Source: an uncultured bacterium (GTDB lineage Bacteria > Bacillota > Clostridia > Oscillospirales > Oscillospiraceae). Taken from it: a DNA stretch of 64,000 nucleotides. Positions 25,453 to 34,190 of the stretch are shown piece by piece (positions within the stretch are counted from its first letter, which is position 1; each line of letters begins with the position of its first letter). A model generated the notes under the pieces. It searched no databases. It had not been told where the DNA came from and saw only the letters and a list, made by a program, of their open reading frames with translations. The stretch covers positions 1-64,000 of the forward strand of contig CANRXB010000002.1 of assembly GCA_947643715.1 (NCBI GenBank), written 5' to 3'. Position numbers and translations under genes: made by a program.

Positions 25453-26459
25453 ACCGTCAATACCCGGCTGGCGTCCTCGAAGATCTTGGCATAGCCGGAG
25501 ATCGTGGTGATGGCGGCCCGCTCCATCTGCCGGTCTATGATCTTGTCGTATTCCACCATCACGTCCCCGGCCTTGACCATCTCCAGCGCGTAGTTCTTGT
25601 CCAGGCCGACGATCGTCCCCTCAGGCATGGCGGAGGTGCGCAGCACCCTGGCTCCCATGGGGGTGATGAGCCGGCCGGTGCCATGGAAGTCCAGCCCGGC
25701 CATGGAGTCCTGCATCTGGCTCATCCCCAGCAGCTTGGGCATGGTGTCGGCGCCCACCAGCAGGGTGTTGAGCTGATAGGGCTCGAAGCTGTTCCAGAAC
25801 GCCAGCAGATCCTCATAGGTCAGTGTGCCCGCCGTTTTCACGCTGGAGCTCTTCGCGGCGTTGCCGTTGCCGTCTCCGTTCATAATCACGTCGATGGCGT
25901 CCTCCAGGTGCATCCGCCCGATCTGCGCGCCGATCTGCCGCAGGGTGACGGAGAACAGGTCCAGCTTCTGGAACCGGATGGCCTCGTAAGAGGCCACCAG
26001 CATCCGGCCTCTCTTGTGGAGCTTCACCAGGCTGTCCCGCGTGCGCACGGTGGTCTGTGGGATGGCCGCGCCCTCCGCCACCTGTTTGAGCTGCTTCTCG
26101 TCCTCGGGCACGGAGGTGATGGATCGGTAATCCATCCCTTCGATGAGGGTCTCGGTGGCGGTGATGTCGGGCAGGATGTTGGCCTCCTCCATGCCCACCT
26201 TCACCGCCCGGGCGATGTATTCCGGGAACAGCACCGCCGACTGGGACGTGGCGAAGAACTTGTCCACCAGGTCGGACCCGGCCCCTTTCACCCGGATGTC
26301 GAACCGTTTGAGCTGCCGCTGGTAAGCGTCCAGCCCCTCCAGCGTGGTGCCCCGGTACTGCTCGCTTGGATCCAGCTTTTCCAGCACCTGGGTGAAGGAC
26401 CTGCCCGCCTCGCGGTACATCCCTTTCTCCAACGTCACATGGTCGAATCTCTGCGCCAT
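25449..26459 (-). CDS. Major capsid protein (HK97-fold)
   Basis: A 336-residue capsid subunit. The N-terminal ~60 residues are a helical, delta-like region, followed by DLVDKFFATSQSAVLFPEYIARAVKVGMEEANILPDITATETLIEGMDYRSIT and the capsid core VKLHKRGRMLVASYEAIRFQKLDLFSVTLRQIGAQIGR. GTGRLITPMGARVLRTSAMPEGTIVGLDKNYALEMV is the typical C-terminal half. The ATG at 26459 has AGGAGG eight bases upstream. The gene lies before the portal, unlike PBSX. Confidence 0.92.
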   Translation of the reverse strand: MAQRFDHVTLEKGMYREAGRSFTQVLEKLDPSEQYRGTTLEGLDAYQRQLKRFDIRVKGAGSDLVDKFFATSQSAVLFPEYIARAVKVGMEEANILPDITATETLIEGMDYRSITSVPEDEKQLKQVAEGAAIPQTTVRTRDSLVKLHKRGRMLVASYEAIRFQKLDLFSVTLRQIGAQIGRMHLEDAIDVIMNGDGNGNAAKSSSVKTAGTLTYEDLLAFWNSFEPYQLNTLLVGADTMPKLLGMSQMQDSMAGLDFHGTGRLITPMGARVLRTSAMPEGTIVGLDKNYALEMVKAGDVMVEYDKIIDRQMERAAITTISGYAKIFEDASRVLTV

Positions 26460-26485
26460 AGCCCTCTCCTCCTTTTCGCGATCCA

Positions 26486-26833
26486 TCAAAGCTTGATGAC
26501 GGCGGTGCTCTCTTCCTCGTCCACCGCCAGCACCAGGCACTTTGCTCCCCCTGCGGCCACCTTCACGCCGCCCTTCCCGTCGCAGGCCAGCTCCTGCCAG
26601 CCCACCTCGGGGGCCGTGCCGGAAAAGCCTGTCTCCACCGCCCCGCCGATCTGGACGGCCGCCGCGCCGGCCCGCACGCCGCCCAGCAGCACGCCGCAGG
26701 GCAGGTCGCCGTCGTCGCCCAGGCCCACCGTGGCGTTCCCGGTGAGCGTCACCGCCATGCCGGGCTGGATCGGATCGTCCTCCAGCTCGAACGTAGCGGC
26801 CACCTGGCCCACGCCTTCAAAGCAAATGTCCAT
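26486..26833 (-). CDS. Capsid decoration-like protein
   Basis: A 115-residue beta-rich protein just upstream of the capsid gene. It starts MDICFEGVGQVAATFELEDDPIQPGMAVTLTGNATVGLGDDGDLPCGVLLGG and ends KCLVLAVDEEESTAVIKL. A small, all-beta, acidic protein in the head module fits a decoration or head-fibre protein such as DUF2190 members. The assignment rests on composition and position. Confidence 0.68.
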   Translation of the reverse strand: MDICFEGVGQVAATFELEDDPIQPGMAVTLTGNATVGLGDDGDLPCGVLLGGVRAGAAAVQIGGAVETGFSGTAPEVGWQELACDGKGGVKVAAGGAKCLVLAVDEEESTAVIKL

Positions 26834-26958
26834 GTCCGTTCTCCTCTCGTCTCGATCGTTTATAGAAATCCCTCTCGGGCATTTCCCACACTCATCCCTG
26901 CGCCGCCCTCTCCCTCGCCGTTTGGCCCGGGGATCGCGGCTCCAGCCCTATCGGACTG

Positions 26959-28191
26959 CTAGAAAGCGCTGCGCTCCACGCATCTGGCGGCGCTCCCGCC
27001 GCCATCCAGCGCCATCACGAAATACCGGATATCGTCCATGGCATGGTCGTGCTCTTTCTTCACCCGGTCCCGCGTCCCGTCGTCCTCCCAGCAGTACTGC
27101 GCGAATTCCCGCGCCGCCGCCTCGCACTCCCGGCAGATCACGATCCTGCCCGACCGCAGCGCCCCGGCGGTCTTTCGTATGCCTTCCAGCACCCGGTTGT
27201 CCGCCTTGCGCACCCTCCAGCCCGCCCGCCTCAGCGCCTCGATGAAGCTGGCCGCCGACGGGTCCACGATCACCAGTTCGATCTCCCGGCCCCGCGCCAG
27301 CCGTCCAAGGTCCTCCACATACTCCCCATCGGTCTTTTGCCGTCCCTGGGCCCGGGCGTCATAGTAATATTCCTCCACCCGGTACCAGATCCCGCAGATC
27401 TCGCCCCAAAGCCCGAAGGACGCCGGGTTCCTGGTCCCATAATCACAGGAGATCCTCCACCGGCCATAGCCCGATGCCGGGGCGCAGGGCATATGCTGCG
27501 CGTCGAAAAAGTCATATACGAGCCCTTCTGCCGCCGTCCACTCCCCCAGCACGTACCGCCGGTAGAACGCCCCCTGGAACATCCGCTCATACCGCTGCCG
27601 CACTTTGGGCGGCAGGCCCGGGTTGTCCTGCATGGTGAAGCGCAGGTACAGCGCGTTCTTCTCCTGCGCCTTGCAGATCCACTCCCGATAGAACCAGTGC
27701 TCCGGCCCGGCCGGATTGCAGGAGAACCAGAGCTTCCCGCCCGCCACCGAGCACCGGGCACAGGCTTGTTCCACGAAGGAGCGGGGCATCAGCGCCGCCT
27801 CGTCCAGCAGCACGCCCGCCAGCGTCGCACCTTGGATGAGGGCCGGGCTCCTCTCGTCCCGCCCCCCGTACAGATAGAACACGTTCTCCCGTCCCCCGCC
27901 CCGCAGGATGAGCTCGTTCCGGCTCACCTTTTCCTCCCACCGGAAGCCCAGGCCGGCGATTGCCGGCCTGATCTGGGCGAGCAGGTTGCGCCGCACCCCG
28001 TTGATGGTGGGCGCGCACAGACCGAAGCGCTGTCCATGGAAGCGGGTCATGGCCCACAAGAAGAAGGAGACGCCCAGCGCGAAGGTCTTGCCCGAGCGCA
28101 CCGCCCCGTCGCAGACGATCGCGTCGGCGCTCCCTGTCCTCCACCAATCCAGCACCGTGCGCTGCTTTGGAGAGAGCTCCAGCCGTTTCAC
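26959..28191 (-). CDS. Phage terminase large subunit
   Basis: A 410-residue packaging ATPase-nuclease. Walker A is CDGAVRSGKTFALGVSFFLW, Walker B is GVLLDEAAL, and NPAGPEHWFYREW is the typical coupling region. The RNase H-like nuclease keeps its acidic residues in SCDYGTRNPASFG, ELVIVDPSAASF and DHAMDDIRYFVM. All key residues are intact, so the packaging motor should work. It starts at a GTG overlapping the small-subunit stop (GTGA). A 125-base gap follows before the decoration gene. Confidence 0.95.
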   Translation of the reverse strand: MKRLELSPKQRTVLDWWRTGSADAIVCDGAVRSGKTFALGVSFFLWAMTRFHGQRFGLCAPTINGVRRNLLAQIRPAIAGLGFRWEEKVSRNELILRGGGRENVFYLYGGRDERSPALIQGATLAGVLLDEAALMPRSFVEQACARCSVAGGKLWFSCNPAGPEHWFYREWICKAQEKNALYLRFTMQDNPGLPPKVRQRYERMFQGAFYRRYVLGEWTAAEGLVYDFFDAQHMPCAPASGYGRWRISCDYGTRNPASFGLWGEICGIWYRVEEYYYDARAQGRQKTDGEYVEDLGRLARGREIELVIVDPSAASFIEALRRAGWRVRKADNRVLEGIRKTAGALRSGRIVICRECEAAAREFAQYCWEDDGTRDRVKKEHDHAMDDIRYFVMALDGGGSAARCVERSAF

Positions 28192-28508
28192 CCTTCACCG
28201 CCGTCCGATCCTCGACACAGCCCGTCCAGGAGACCTTCCAGCTCCCCGTCCCGGCGCTCCTCCATCAGCTCCCGGAGCATGGCCAGCACCCGCACCTTGT
28301 CCACGAACCTCGCCTCGAAGGTGCCGTTGGCGTTCCGCTTCAGCTCCACCACCCCGCTCAGGTCCAGCTCGTCCACCAGGGCCACGTCCTCCCGCCCCAG
28401 AAAGGCCAGCTTCACCACGTCGTTGTTCTTCCAGCCCGCCAATTCGCGTAGGCTGGCGATCAGCTCCTGTCTGTCCTTCTGTCCCGATCTTTTTTTCCGC
28501 GTCCCCAT
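28188..28508 (-). CDS. Terminase small subunit (XtmA-like)
   Basis: A 106-residue basic, helical protein (MGTRKKRSGQKDRQELIASLRELAGWKNNDVVKLAFLGREDVALVDELDLSGVVELKRNANGTFEARFVDKVRVL). It precedes the large subunit with overlapping stop and start, and its size and charge fit a DNA-recognition subunit. It is the first gene of the cassette; no strong promoter is visible in the 60 bases upstream, only the terminator of rlmH. Confidence 0.82.
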   Translation of the reverse strand: MGTRKKRSGQKDRQELIASLRELAGWKNNDVVKLAFLGREDVALVDELDLSGVVELKRNANGTFEARFVDKVRVLAMLRELMEERRDGELEGLLDGLCRGSDGGEG

Positions 28509-28570
28509 CCCAGCCCTCCTCACGGCAGGGGCTGAGAACCCCCCTTTCGTTGCCCGTCCCGGTGCAAGAT

Positions 28571-28605
28571 AAAAAAAAATCCCGAAGCAAGCTCTGCTTC
28601 GGGAT
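28571..28605 (-). terminator. Terminator of the murA-walJ-rlmH run
   Basis: A perfect 11-bp stem (28579-28589 with 28595-28605) is followed by T8 or more on the minus strand. It separates rlmH from the phage-like cassette. Confidence 0.92.
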
Positions 28606-28623
28606 CTTCGGTCGTGCGCCTAT

Positions 28624-29106
28624 TCATTTATGGTAGTCCGACCCTTCTCGTATCTTGAATCCCCGGTAGATCTGTTCCAGCAGCATCACCCGGGCCAGGT
28701 GATGGGGGAACGTCATGGAGGACATGGACAGCGTGGTCCATGCCCCTGCTTTGATGCTGGGGTGCAGTCCATAGGACCCGCCGATGATGAACACCAGATG
28801 CTTCGCGGCGTTGTGGGTCCAGGCCGATATGAGCTGGGCCAGCTCCTCGCTGGAGCGCATCCGGCCTTCCACCGCCAGGGCCACCACGCTGGAATTGGGC
28901 GGGATCTTGGCCCGGATGGCGTCCCCTTCCTTTTCCAGCGCTGCCTGGATCTCCCCCAGGGAGGGATCCTTGGGCAGCTTCTGCTCCGGCAGCTCCACGA
29001 CCTCCAGCTTGCAGTAGCCTTTCAGCCGCTTCATGTATTCTTCTGCGGCCTCCCGGTAAAACTTCTCCTTCAGTTTTCCCACGCAGATGACGGTCACATC
29101 GACCAT
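28624..29106 (-). CDS. rlmH: 23S rRNA pseudouridine-1915 N3-methyltransferase RlmH
   Basis: A 160-residue SPOUT methyltransferase that methylates pseudouridine 1915 in 23S rRNA. The trefoil-knot motifs are clear: [36 protein letters not shown] and the end [34 protein letters not shown] with minor changes. Length is exactly that of the family. The ATG at 29106 follows GGAGGGG. It is downstream of a WalJ-like hydrolase, a pairing (yycJ...rlmH/yydA) conserved in Firmicutes. Confidence 0.97.
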   Translation of the reverse strand: [160 protein letters not shown]

Positions 29107-29145
29107 GGTATCCCCTCCATGCTCCACCGAATGGACCCTGAGCGG

Positions 29146-29934
29146 CTATACCTCCATCCATCCGGTGGGCCGCTCCCGCGGGGCGGCCAGCACTTCCACA
29201 TCCTGCCCGTCCCGCAGCCCCAAAGCCCTCAGGGCCCGCCGGGCCTCCTCCAAGGCGATCTCCGGCCTGTTGTTCTCCTGGGAGAGATGGGCCAGCACGA
29301 TCCGCCCGGTCCCCCGCTGCGCCGCCCAGGCCGCCAGCTCCCCGCCCATCTCATTGGACAGGTGCCCTCGCAGCCCTCGGATACGGTCTTGCAGATACAC
29401 CGGATACGGACCGGTGCGCAGCATCTTCGGATCATAGTTGAATTCACCGATGAGGGTCTGCGCCCCCCGTACTCCTTCCCGCGCCTCGGGGGTGACGACC
29501 CCCGTATCGGTGCAAAGGGCCAGCTTCCGCCCCCCATCGCTCACACTGTACCCCACCGGGCAGGCGCAGTCGTGGCTGGTGGCGAACGCGTGCACCTCCA
29601 GCCCCTCCACGGCGAACCGCTGGCCCGGCAGGAACACCCGAAAGCGTTCCTCCAGGCCGCTCCATTTCGCGCACAGCGCTCTCGCCGTCCCCTCGGCGGT
29701 ATACACCGCCGCGCCCGTCTGCTTGCACAGCACAGGCAGCGCCGACACATGATCGGTATGCTCATGGGTGATGAGCACACCGGTGACGTGCCGCAGCTCC
29801 AGCCCAAGCCCCCGCAGCCCCTGGGCGATCCGCCGGGTGGAGATGCCCGCATCGATGAGGATATGTACCCGCCCGTCGCTCACCACCGCGCAGTTCCCTG
29901 ACGAGCCGCTGGCCAGCGTCGCCACCCTGAGCAT
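29146..29934 (-). CDS. MBL-fold metallohydrolase, WalJ/YycJ family
   Basis: A 262-residue metallo-beta-lactamase-fold hydrolase. It begins MLRVATLASGSSGNCAVVSDG, the YycJ signature, and has the metal motif THEHTDHVSAL plus later histidines in ATSHDCACPVGYSV and EFNYDPKMLR. WalJ proteins are exonuclease-like and affect DNA repair and cell-wall coordination. GGAGGTGAGT before the ATG fixes the start at 29934. It is encoded just before rlmH. Confidence 0.9.
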   Translation of the reverse strand: MLRVATLASGSSGNCAVVSDGRVHILIDAGISTRRIAQGLRGLGLELRHVTGVLITHEHTDHVSALPVLCKQTGAAVYTAEGTARALCAKWSGLEERFRVFLPGQRFAVEGLEVHAFATSHDCACPVGYSVSDGGRKLALCTDTGVVTPEAREGVRGAQTLIGEFNYDPKMLRTGPYPVYLQDRIRGLRGHLSNEMGGELAAWAAQRGTGRIVLAHLSQENNRPEIALEEARRALRALGLRDGQDVEVLAAPRERPTGWMEV

Positions 29935-30047
29935 GATACTCACCTCCGGATCTCTCTATCGTACCGGTCCATGCGGCCCATGAACGCGCCGGAAAGGGCT
30001 CAGCCCTTCCCGGCGAAAAAACCTCATATCTACTCTGCGGCGGCGGT

Positions 30048-31346
30048 TCAGCCCACCGCCGTCACCTTTCGTCCCTCCGGATCGGGCATCTCTACCGCCC
30101 GGATGTCGGCGCCGATCCTGGACAGCTTGCCGATGATGTCCTCATAGCCCCGCTCGATATGCTTCACGTTGGAGATCTCGCTGGTGCCCTGGGCCGCCAG
30201 GCCCGCGACGATCATGGCCGCCCCGGCCCGCAGGTCGCAGGCTTCCATGGGCGCGCCGGTGAGCTTCTCCACGCCCTCGATGATGGCGATCTTCCCATCC
30301 ACCTGGATCTTGGCTCCAAGCCGGCGGAACTCCTCCGTATAGCGGTAGCGGTTGTCCCAAACGCCCTCGGTGATGACGCTGGTGCCTTTGGCCAAGCACA
30401 GCACCGCCGCGATCTGGGGATGCATGTCGGTGGGGAAGCCGGGATAGAACATCGTCTTGATATTGGTGCGCTGGAGCGGACCGTTCCGACGCACGATGAG
30501 GCTGTCGCCCTCCTCTTCCACCTCTGCGCCCATCTCCACCAGCTTGGCGGTGATGCACTCCAGGTGCTTGGGGATGATGTTGCACACGCGCACCTCGCCC
30601 CCGGCGGCGGCCACAGCGGCCATATAGGTGCCCGCCTCGATCTGATCGGGGATGATGGAATACTCCCCGCCGCGCAGCCTATCCACGCCCCGGATCTTGA
30701 TGACGTCGGTGCCCGCGCCGGTGATCTCTGCCCCCATAGAGTTGAGGAAGTTGGCCAGATCGACGATATGAGGCTCTTTCGCCGTATTTTCGATGACAGT
30801 GGTGCCCTGGGCCAGCACAGCGGCCAGCATCAGGTTCATGGTGGCCCCGACGCTGGCTACGTCCAGATAGATCTGGCTGCCTTTCATCCGCCCGCCCTCG
30901 GCGGCGGCGCACATATAGCCCTTCTCCACCTTGACCTCGGCCCCCAGGGCCGCGAGGCCCTTGAGGTGCTGATCGATGGGCCTGCTGCCGAAGTCACAGC
31001 CGCCGGGCAGCGGCACCTCCGCCACGCCGAACCGGCCCAGCATGGCCCCCAGCAGGTAATAGCTGGCCCGGAGCTTCCGGCCCGCCTCATAGGGCACGGA
31101 CTGACGCCGGGCCCCGGTGCAATCCACTTCCACCGTGGTCCGATTGATCATGCGCACTTTTGCGCCCAGGTCGCGCAGGATGTTCAGCAGCAGGTCCACA
31201 TCGCTGATCGCAGGGATGTTCTCGATCCGGCAGGGGCCCTCCACCAGCAGGGCCGCGGGGATGATACCGACAGCGGCGTTCTTCGCGCCGCTGATCTCGA
31301 CTTTACCATACAGCGGTCTCCCGCCGTGGATCACGTATTTTTTCAA
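30048..31346 (-). CDS. murA: UDP-N-acetylglucosamine 1-carboxyvinyltransferase MurA
   Basis: A 432-residue enzyme for the first committed step of peptidoglycan synthesis, transferring enolpyruvate to UDP-GlcNAc. The N-terminal HGGRPLYGKVEISGAKNAAVGIIPAALLVEGPCRIENIP and the loop PLPGGCDFGSRPIDQHLKG with its active-site Cys (the fosfomycin target) are intact, as is PGFPTDMHPQIAAVLCLAKG. The start is TTG with AGAGGTG before it. A 240-base leader lies upstream, longer than usual. Confidence 0.96.
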   Translation of the reverse strand: MKKYVIHGGRPLYGKVEISGAKNAAVGIIPAALLVEGPCRIENIPAISDVDLLLNILRDLGAKVRMINRTTVEVDCTGARRQSVPYEAGRKLRASYYLLGAMLGRFGVAEVPLPGGCDFGSRPIDQHLKGLAALGAEVKVEKGYMCAAAEGGRMKGSQIYLDVASVGATMNLMLAAVLAQGTTVIENTAKEPHIVDLANFLNSMGAEITGAGTDVIKIRGVDRLRGGEYSIIPDQIEAGTYMAAVAAAGGEVRVCNIIPKHLECITAKLVEMGAEVEEEGDSLIVRRNGPLQRTNIKTMFYPGFPTDMHPQIAAVLCLAKGTSVITEGVWDNRYRYTEEFRRLGAKIQVDGKIAIIEGVEKLTGAPMEACDLRAGAAMIVAGLAAQGTSEISNVKHIERGYEDIIGKLSRIGADIRAVEMPDPEGRKVTAVG

Positions 31347-31588
31347 ATCAGCACCTCTGACTCCCGGCCAAGCCGGTTTGATCGGAAAAGAGGGGGCAGA
31401 CCCTCCGTTTTATCTGTTCGATCCAGGGCGGCTCGACCGGACGTACCTCCGGGAGCCCACTCCCCTTCGCCGCGCACTGCGCCCCATGGGGACGCCCGCC
31501 CGCCTTCCTGCACAGGACACCGGCCTGTGGGGCTCCGTCCCCGTTCCGGCACGCTCTCCCTGCTCCTGGGCGCTTCACGCTTCTTTGT
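31347..31588 (-). promoter_or_regulatory. Long GC-rich leader of murA
   Basis: About 240 bases separate the promoter from the TTG start. The leader holds several possible stems, for example around 31500 (CGTCCCCATGGGGCG) and near 31366 (CCGGCTTGGCCGG). It does not match the T-box or any riboswitch consensus I recognise, and no convincing small ORF is present. Confidence 0.35.
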
Positions 31589-31617
31589 ATTATAGCACCC
31601 TGGATAAGTAAAGGCAA
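31589..31617 (-). promoter_or_regulatory. Promoter of murA
   Basis: On the minus strand TTGCCT (31612-31617) and TATAAT (31589-31594) are 17 bases apart. Confidence 0.7.
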
Positions 31618-31727
31618 CCAAAAGTTTCATCTTTCCCGTCCGCCCCCGTCTTTTCTCTCAACCAACCATATTTTGCCCCCTCCGACCCCAGATATTCCGG
31701 GAAAATCGTGAATTTTATGAAATCCTC

Positions 31728-31787
31728 TTGCAAAATCCTGCGGTCCGTATTATAGTATCGTTAGCACTCCTTCTCATCGAGTGCTAA
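31728..31787 (+). promoter_or_regulatory. htpG promoter and CIRCE operator (HrcA)
   Basis: TTGCAA (31728-31733) and TATAGT (31751-31756) form the promoter with 17-base spacing. Directly downstream, TTAGCACTC and GAGTGCTAA with a 9-base spacer (31761-31787) make a perfect CIRCE element. HrcA should repress htpG here until heat shock. Confidence 0.95.
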
Positions 31788-31830
31788 CCCCTGTTCCAAA
31801 AATATCATTCATCATCGAGGTGTATGGATC

Positions 31831-33744
31831 GTGGCAAAAAAACAGTTCAAAGCGGAATCCAAGCGGCTGATGGACCTGATGATCGATTCCATCTATACCC
31901 ACAAGGAGATATTCCTTCGGGAGATCGTCTCCAACGCCAGCGATGCCATCGACAAGCTGGCCTATCTCTCCCTCACCGACGACACGGTGGGCATCAAGCG
32001 GGAGGACATGCGCATCGCCATCGTCCCGGACAAGGCCGCCCGGACCCTCACCGTATCGGACAACGGCGTGGGCATGAGCGCCGACGAGCTGGAGCAGAAC
32101 CTGGGCACGATCGCCCGCAGCGGTTCCCTCCAGTTCAAGCAGGACATGGACAAGGATGCCGATGCCGACATCATCGGCCAGTTCGGCGTCGGCTTCTACT
32201 CCGCCTTCATGGTGTCCGACGAGGTGACCGTGATCACCCGCCGCCATGGCGAGCAGACGGCCTACTGCTGGCAGTCCCAGGGCGCGGACGGCTATACCAT
32301 CACCGAGTGCGAGAAGGACGTCCCCGGCACCGATGTCATCATGCACATCAAGCCGGACACGGAGGACGAGAACTACAGCGAGTATCTGGAGACCGGCCGC
32401 CTCCAGTCCCTCATCAAGAAGTATTCCGACTATATCCGCCACCCGATCCGCATGGAGGTGGAGGACTACCGCCAGAAGGAGCGGCCCGACGACGCGGGCG
32501 AGGACTACCAGCCCGAGTGGGAGACCGTCGTGGAGGAAAAGACCATCAACTCCATGGTCCCTCTGTGGCAGCGGCCTCGTTCCAAGGTCGAGCAGGAGGA
32601 ATACGACCGTTTCTATCAGGAGAAGTTCAACGACTGGCAGGCCCCTCTGTCCACCATCACCGCCTCTTCGGAGGGCACCGTGACCTTCAAGGCCCTCCTG
32701 TTCGTCCCCGCCGCCACCCCTTACGATTTCTATACTCGGGAGTATGAGAAGGGCCTCCAGCTCTATTCCTCCGGCGTGCTCATCATGGACAAATGCGCCG
32801 ACCTGCTGCCCGACTGCTTCCGTTTCGTGAAGGGCGTGGTGGACTCTCCCGACTTCTCCCTGAACATCTCCCGCGAGATGCTCCAGCACACCCGGCAGCT
32901 CAAGGTAATCGCCGCCGCGCTGGAGAAGAAGATCAAGAACGAGCTGACCAAGCTCATGAAGGACGACCGGGAACGATACGAAAAGTTCTGGTCCGCTTTT
33001 GGCCGCCAGCTCAAATACGGCGTGGTAGAGGGATATGGCGCGAAGAAAGAGCTGCTCCAGGACCTGCTGCTGTTCACCACCTCCAAGGAGTCCAAACTGT
33101 CCAGCCTTGCCGAATACGTGGAGCGCATGGCCGAAGGGCAGGAGTCCATCTACTACGTCTGCGCGGATTCCGCCGCACAGGCGGCCCGCTTGCCCCAGGT
33201 GGAGCGTGTGGCCGACAAGGGCTGGGAGATCCTCTACCTCACGGAAGAAGTGGACGAGTTCGTCATGCAGTCTCTTGCGGAGGTGTCCGGCAAGAAGCTG
33301 AGGTCCGTATCCGACCCCGAGGCCCTTCCTGAGACCGACGAGGAGAAGGCGGAGCAAGAGAAGCAGGCGCAGAAGAGCAAGCCGGTGCTGGACTTCGTGA
33401 AGGAGACGCTGGGGGACCGCATCAAGGAGGCCCGCATCTCCAGGATCTTGAAGAGCGCTCCGGTGTGCATGACGGCAGACGGCCCCATGAGCCTGGAGAT
33501 GGAGAAGTATTTCGCCAAGATGGAGGGGAGCGGTGCCATGGGCGGTATGAAGGCCCAGCGCGTACTGGAGCTCAACCCTGCCAGCGCCCCTTTCACCGCT
33601 CTGAAAGCGGCCTTGGATCGTGATGAGAAAGATCGTGCCGCCAAATATGTGGAAGTACTCTACCATCAGGCCCTGCTCATCGCCGGCCTGCCCATCGAGG
33701 ATCCCGCCGCATATACCGAGCTCGTGTGTTCTCTCATGGACTGA
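31831..33744 (+). CDS. htpG: Chaperone HtpG (Hsp90)
   Basis: A 637-residue Hsp90. The GHKL ATPase domain carries FLREIVSNASDAIDKLAYLSL, SDNGVGMSADELEQNLGTIARSG and QFGVGFYSAFMVSDEV. The middle domain includes GVVDSPDFSLNISREMLQ with its conserved Arg, and the C-terminal dimer domain is complete. It starts at GTG with AGGTG eight bases upstream. A perfect CIRCE operator precedes it, so it belongs to the HrcA regulon; in Bacillus htpG lacks CIRCE, so this is a lineage trait. It is followed by a hairpin and the left end of the integrated element. Confidence 0.97.
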   Translation: MAKKQFKAESKRLMDLMIDSIYTHKEIFLREIVSNASDAIDKLAYLSLTDDTVGIKREDMRIAIVPDKAARTLTVSDNGVGMSADELEQNLGTIARSGSLQFKQDMDKDADADIIGQFGVGFYSAFMVSDEVTVITRRHGEQTAYCWQSQGADGYTITECEKDVPGTDVIMHIKPDTEDENYSEYLETGRLQSLIKKYSDYIRHPIRMEVEDYRQKERPDDAGEDYQPEWETVVEEKTINSMVPLWQRPRSKVEQEEYDRFYQEKFNDWQAPLSTITASSEGTVTFKALLFVPAATPYDFYTREYEKGLQLYSSGVLIMDKCADLLPDCFRFVKGVVDSPDFSLNISREMLQHTRQLKVIAAALEKKIKNELTKLMKDDRERYEKFWSAFGRQLKYGVVEGYGAKKELLQDLLLFTTSKESKLSSLAEYVERMAEGQESIYYVCADSAAQAARLPQVERVADKGWEILYLTEEVDEFVMQSLAEVSGKKLRSVSDPEALPETDEEKAEQEKQAQKSKPVLDFVKETLGDRIKEARISRILKSAPVCMTADGPMSLEMEKYFAKMEGSGAMGGMKAQRVLELNPASAPFTALKAALDRDEKDRAAKYVEVLYHQALLIAGLPIEDPAAYTELVCSLMD

Positions 33745-33802
33745 ACTCCTTGCCGGGACCCCCTGCCGCTGAGACAGCGGCGCAATAGGACCATCGGTCG
33801 CG

Positions 33803-33833
33803 AGGGCCGGCGCAGTCATGCTGCGCCGGCCCT
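33803..33833 (+). terminator. Terminator-like hairpin after htpG
   Basis: A 13-bp GC-rich stem (33803-33815 with 33821-33833) lies 59 bases after the htpG stop. It is followed by CTATGTTTCC, so the T tract is weak. Confidence 0.6.
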
Positions 33834-33992
33834 CTATGTTTCCATCGGCGGGCGAAAGAAATGGGCCTGTAAAGGCCCGTGCAAAGCGCACAAAAAAGTA
33901 CAATTTCCGCAAGGTACAAGTTTCATAGAAAACGAAACAAGCGGGAGCGGCAAGGGACAAGAAAAGGACAAGGGAAAGCAGTACGCAAGCAC

Positions 33993-34026
33993 AAAAAAGA
34001 GGGGAACAGGTTTCCCCGTTCCCCTC
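33993..34026 (-). terminator. Original rubrerythrin terminator, left behind by insertion
   Basis: A 9-bp stem (33999-34007 with 34018-34026) is followed by T6 on the minus strand. Nearly the same sequence occurs at 43558-43606 next to the rubrerythrin gene, so this is the host's original terminator cut off from its gene by the element. Confidence 0.75.
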
Positions 34027-34054
34027 AAAAAGTGCTGAAATTACAGTGTTTCGA

Positions 34055-34118
34055 TTACTTGAAATACCGCTCCAGCAGGCCCTTGAGCGCCTTGCCGTGG
34101 CGGGCCTCGTCCCGGGCC
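34055..34118 (-). pseudogene. Displaced 3' end of the rubrerythrin gene
   Basis: On the minus strand this fragment encodes [20 protein letters not shown] and a stop. The intact gene at 43.6 kb ends [20 protein letters not shown]. The fragment has no start and stops matching just before MARDEA. It is the original C-terminal end of the host gene, displaced when the element integrated; the Lys/Gly difference at the last residue shows that the element brought its own version. Confidence 0.88.
34065..34111. repeat. attL core, 47-bp direct repeat
   Basis: These 47 bases are identical to 43629-43675. The copies flank a 9.56-kb low-GC segment with an integrase gene beside this one. The crossover must lie within this repeat. 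Confidence 0.9.
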
Positions 34119-34190
34119 AAGCCAAACGGCTCCGCCGTTCGGCGCCATCCGGTATTTGAGTATTTGCAAGGGTTTGAGGGGTTATTCGCG

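Noticed and set aside
29987..30019. Hairpin after murA as a terminator
   Set aside because: The stem is good, but no T tract follows on the minus strand; transcription probably continues into the WalJ-like gene.
31774..34125. 783-codon open frame antisense to htpG
   Set aside because: It is the mirror of a highly conserved gene in GC-rich DNA; its His/Gly/Leu/Val-rich text has no family features, and htpG has promoter, operator and ribosome site.
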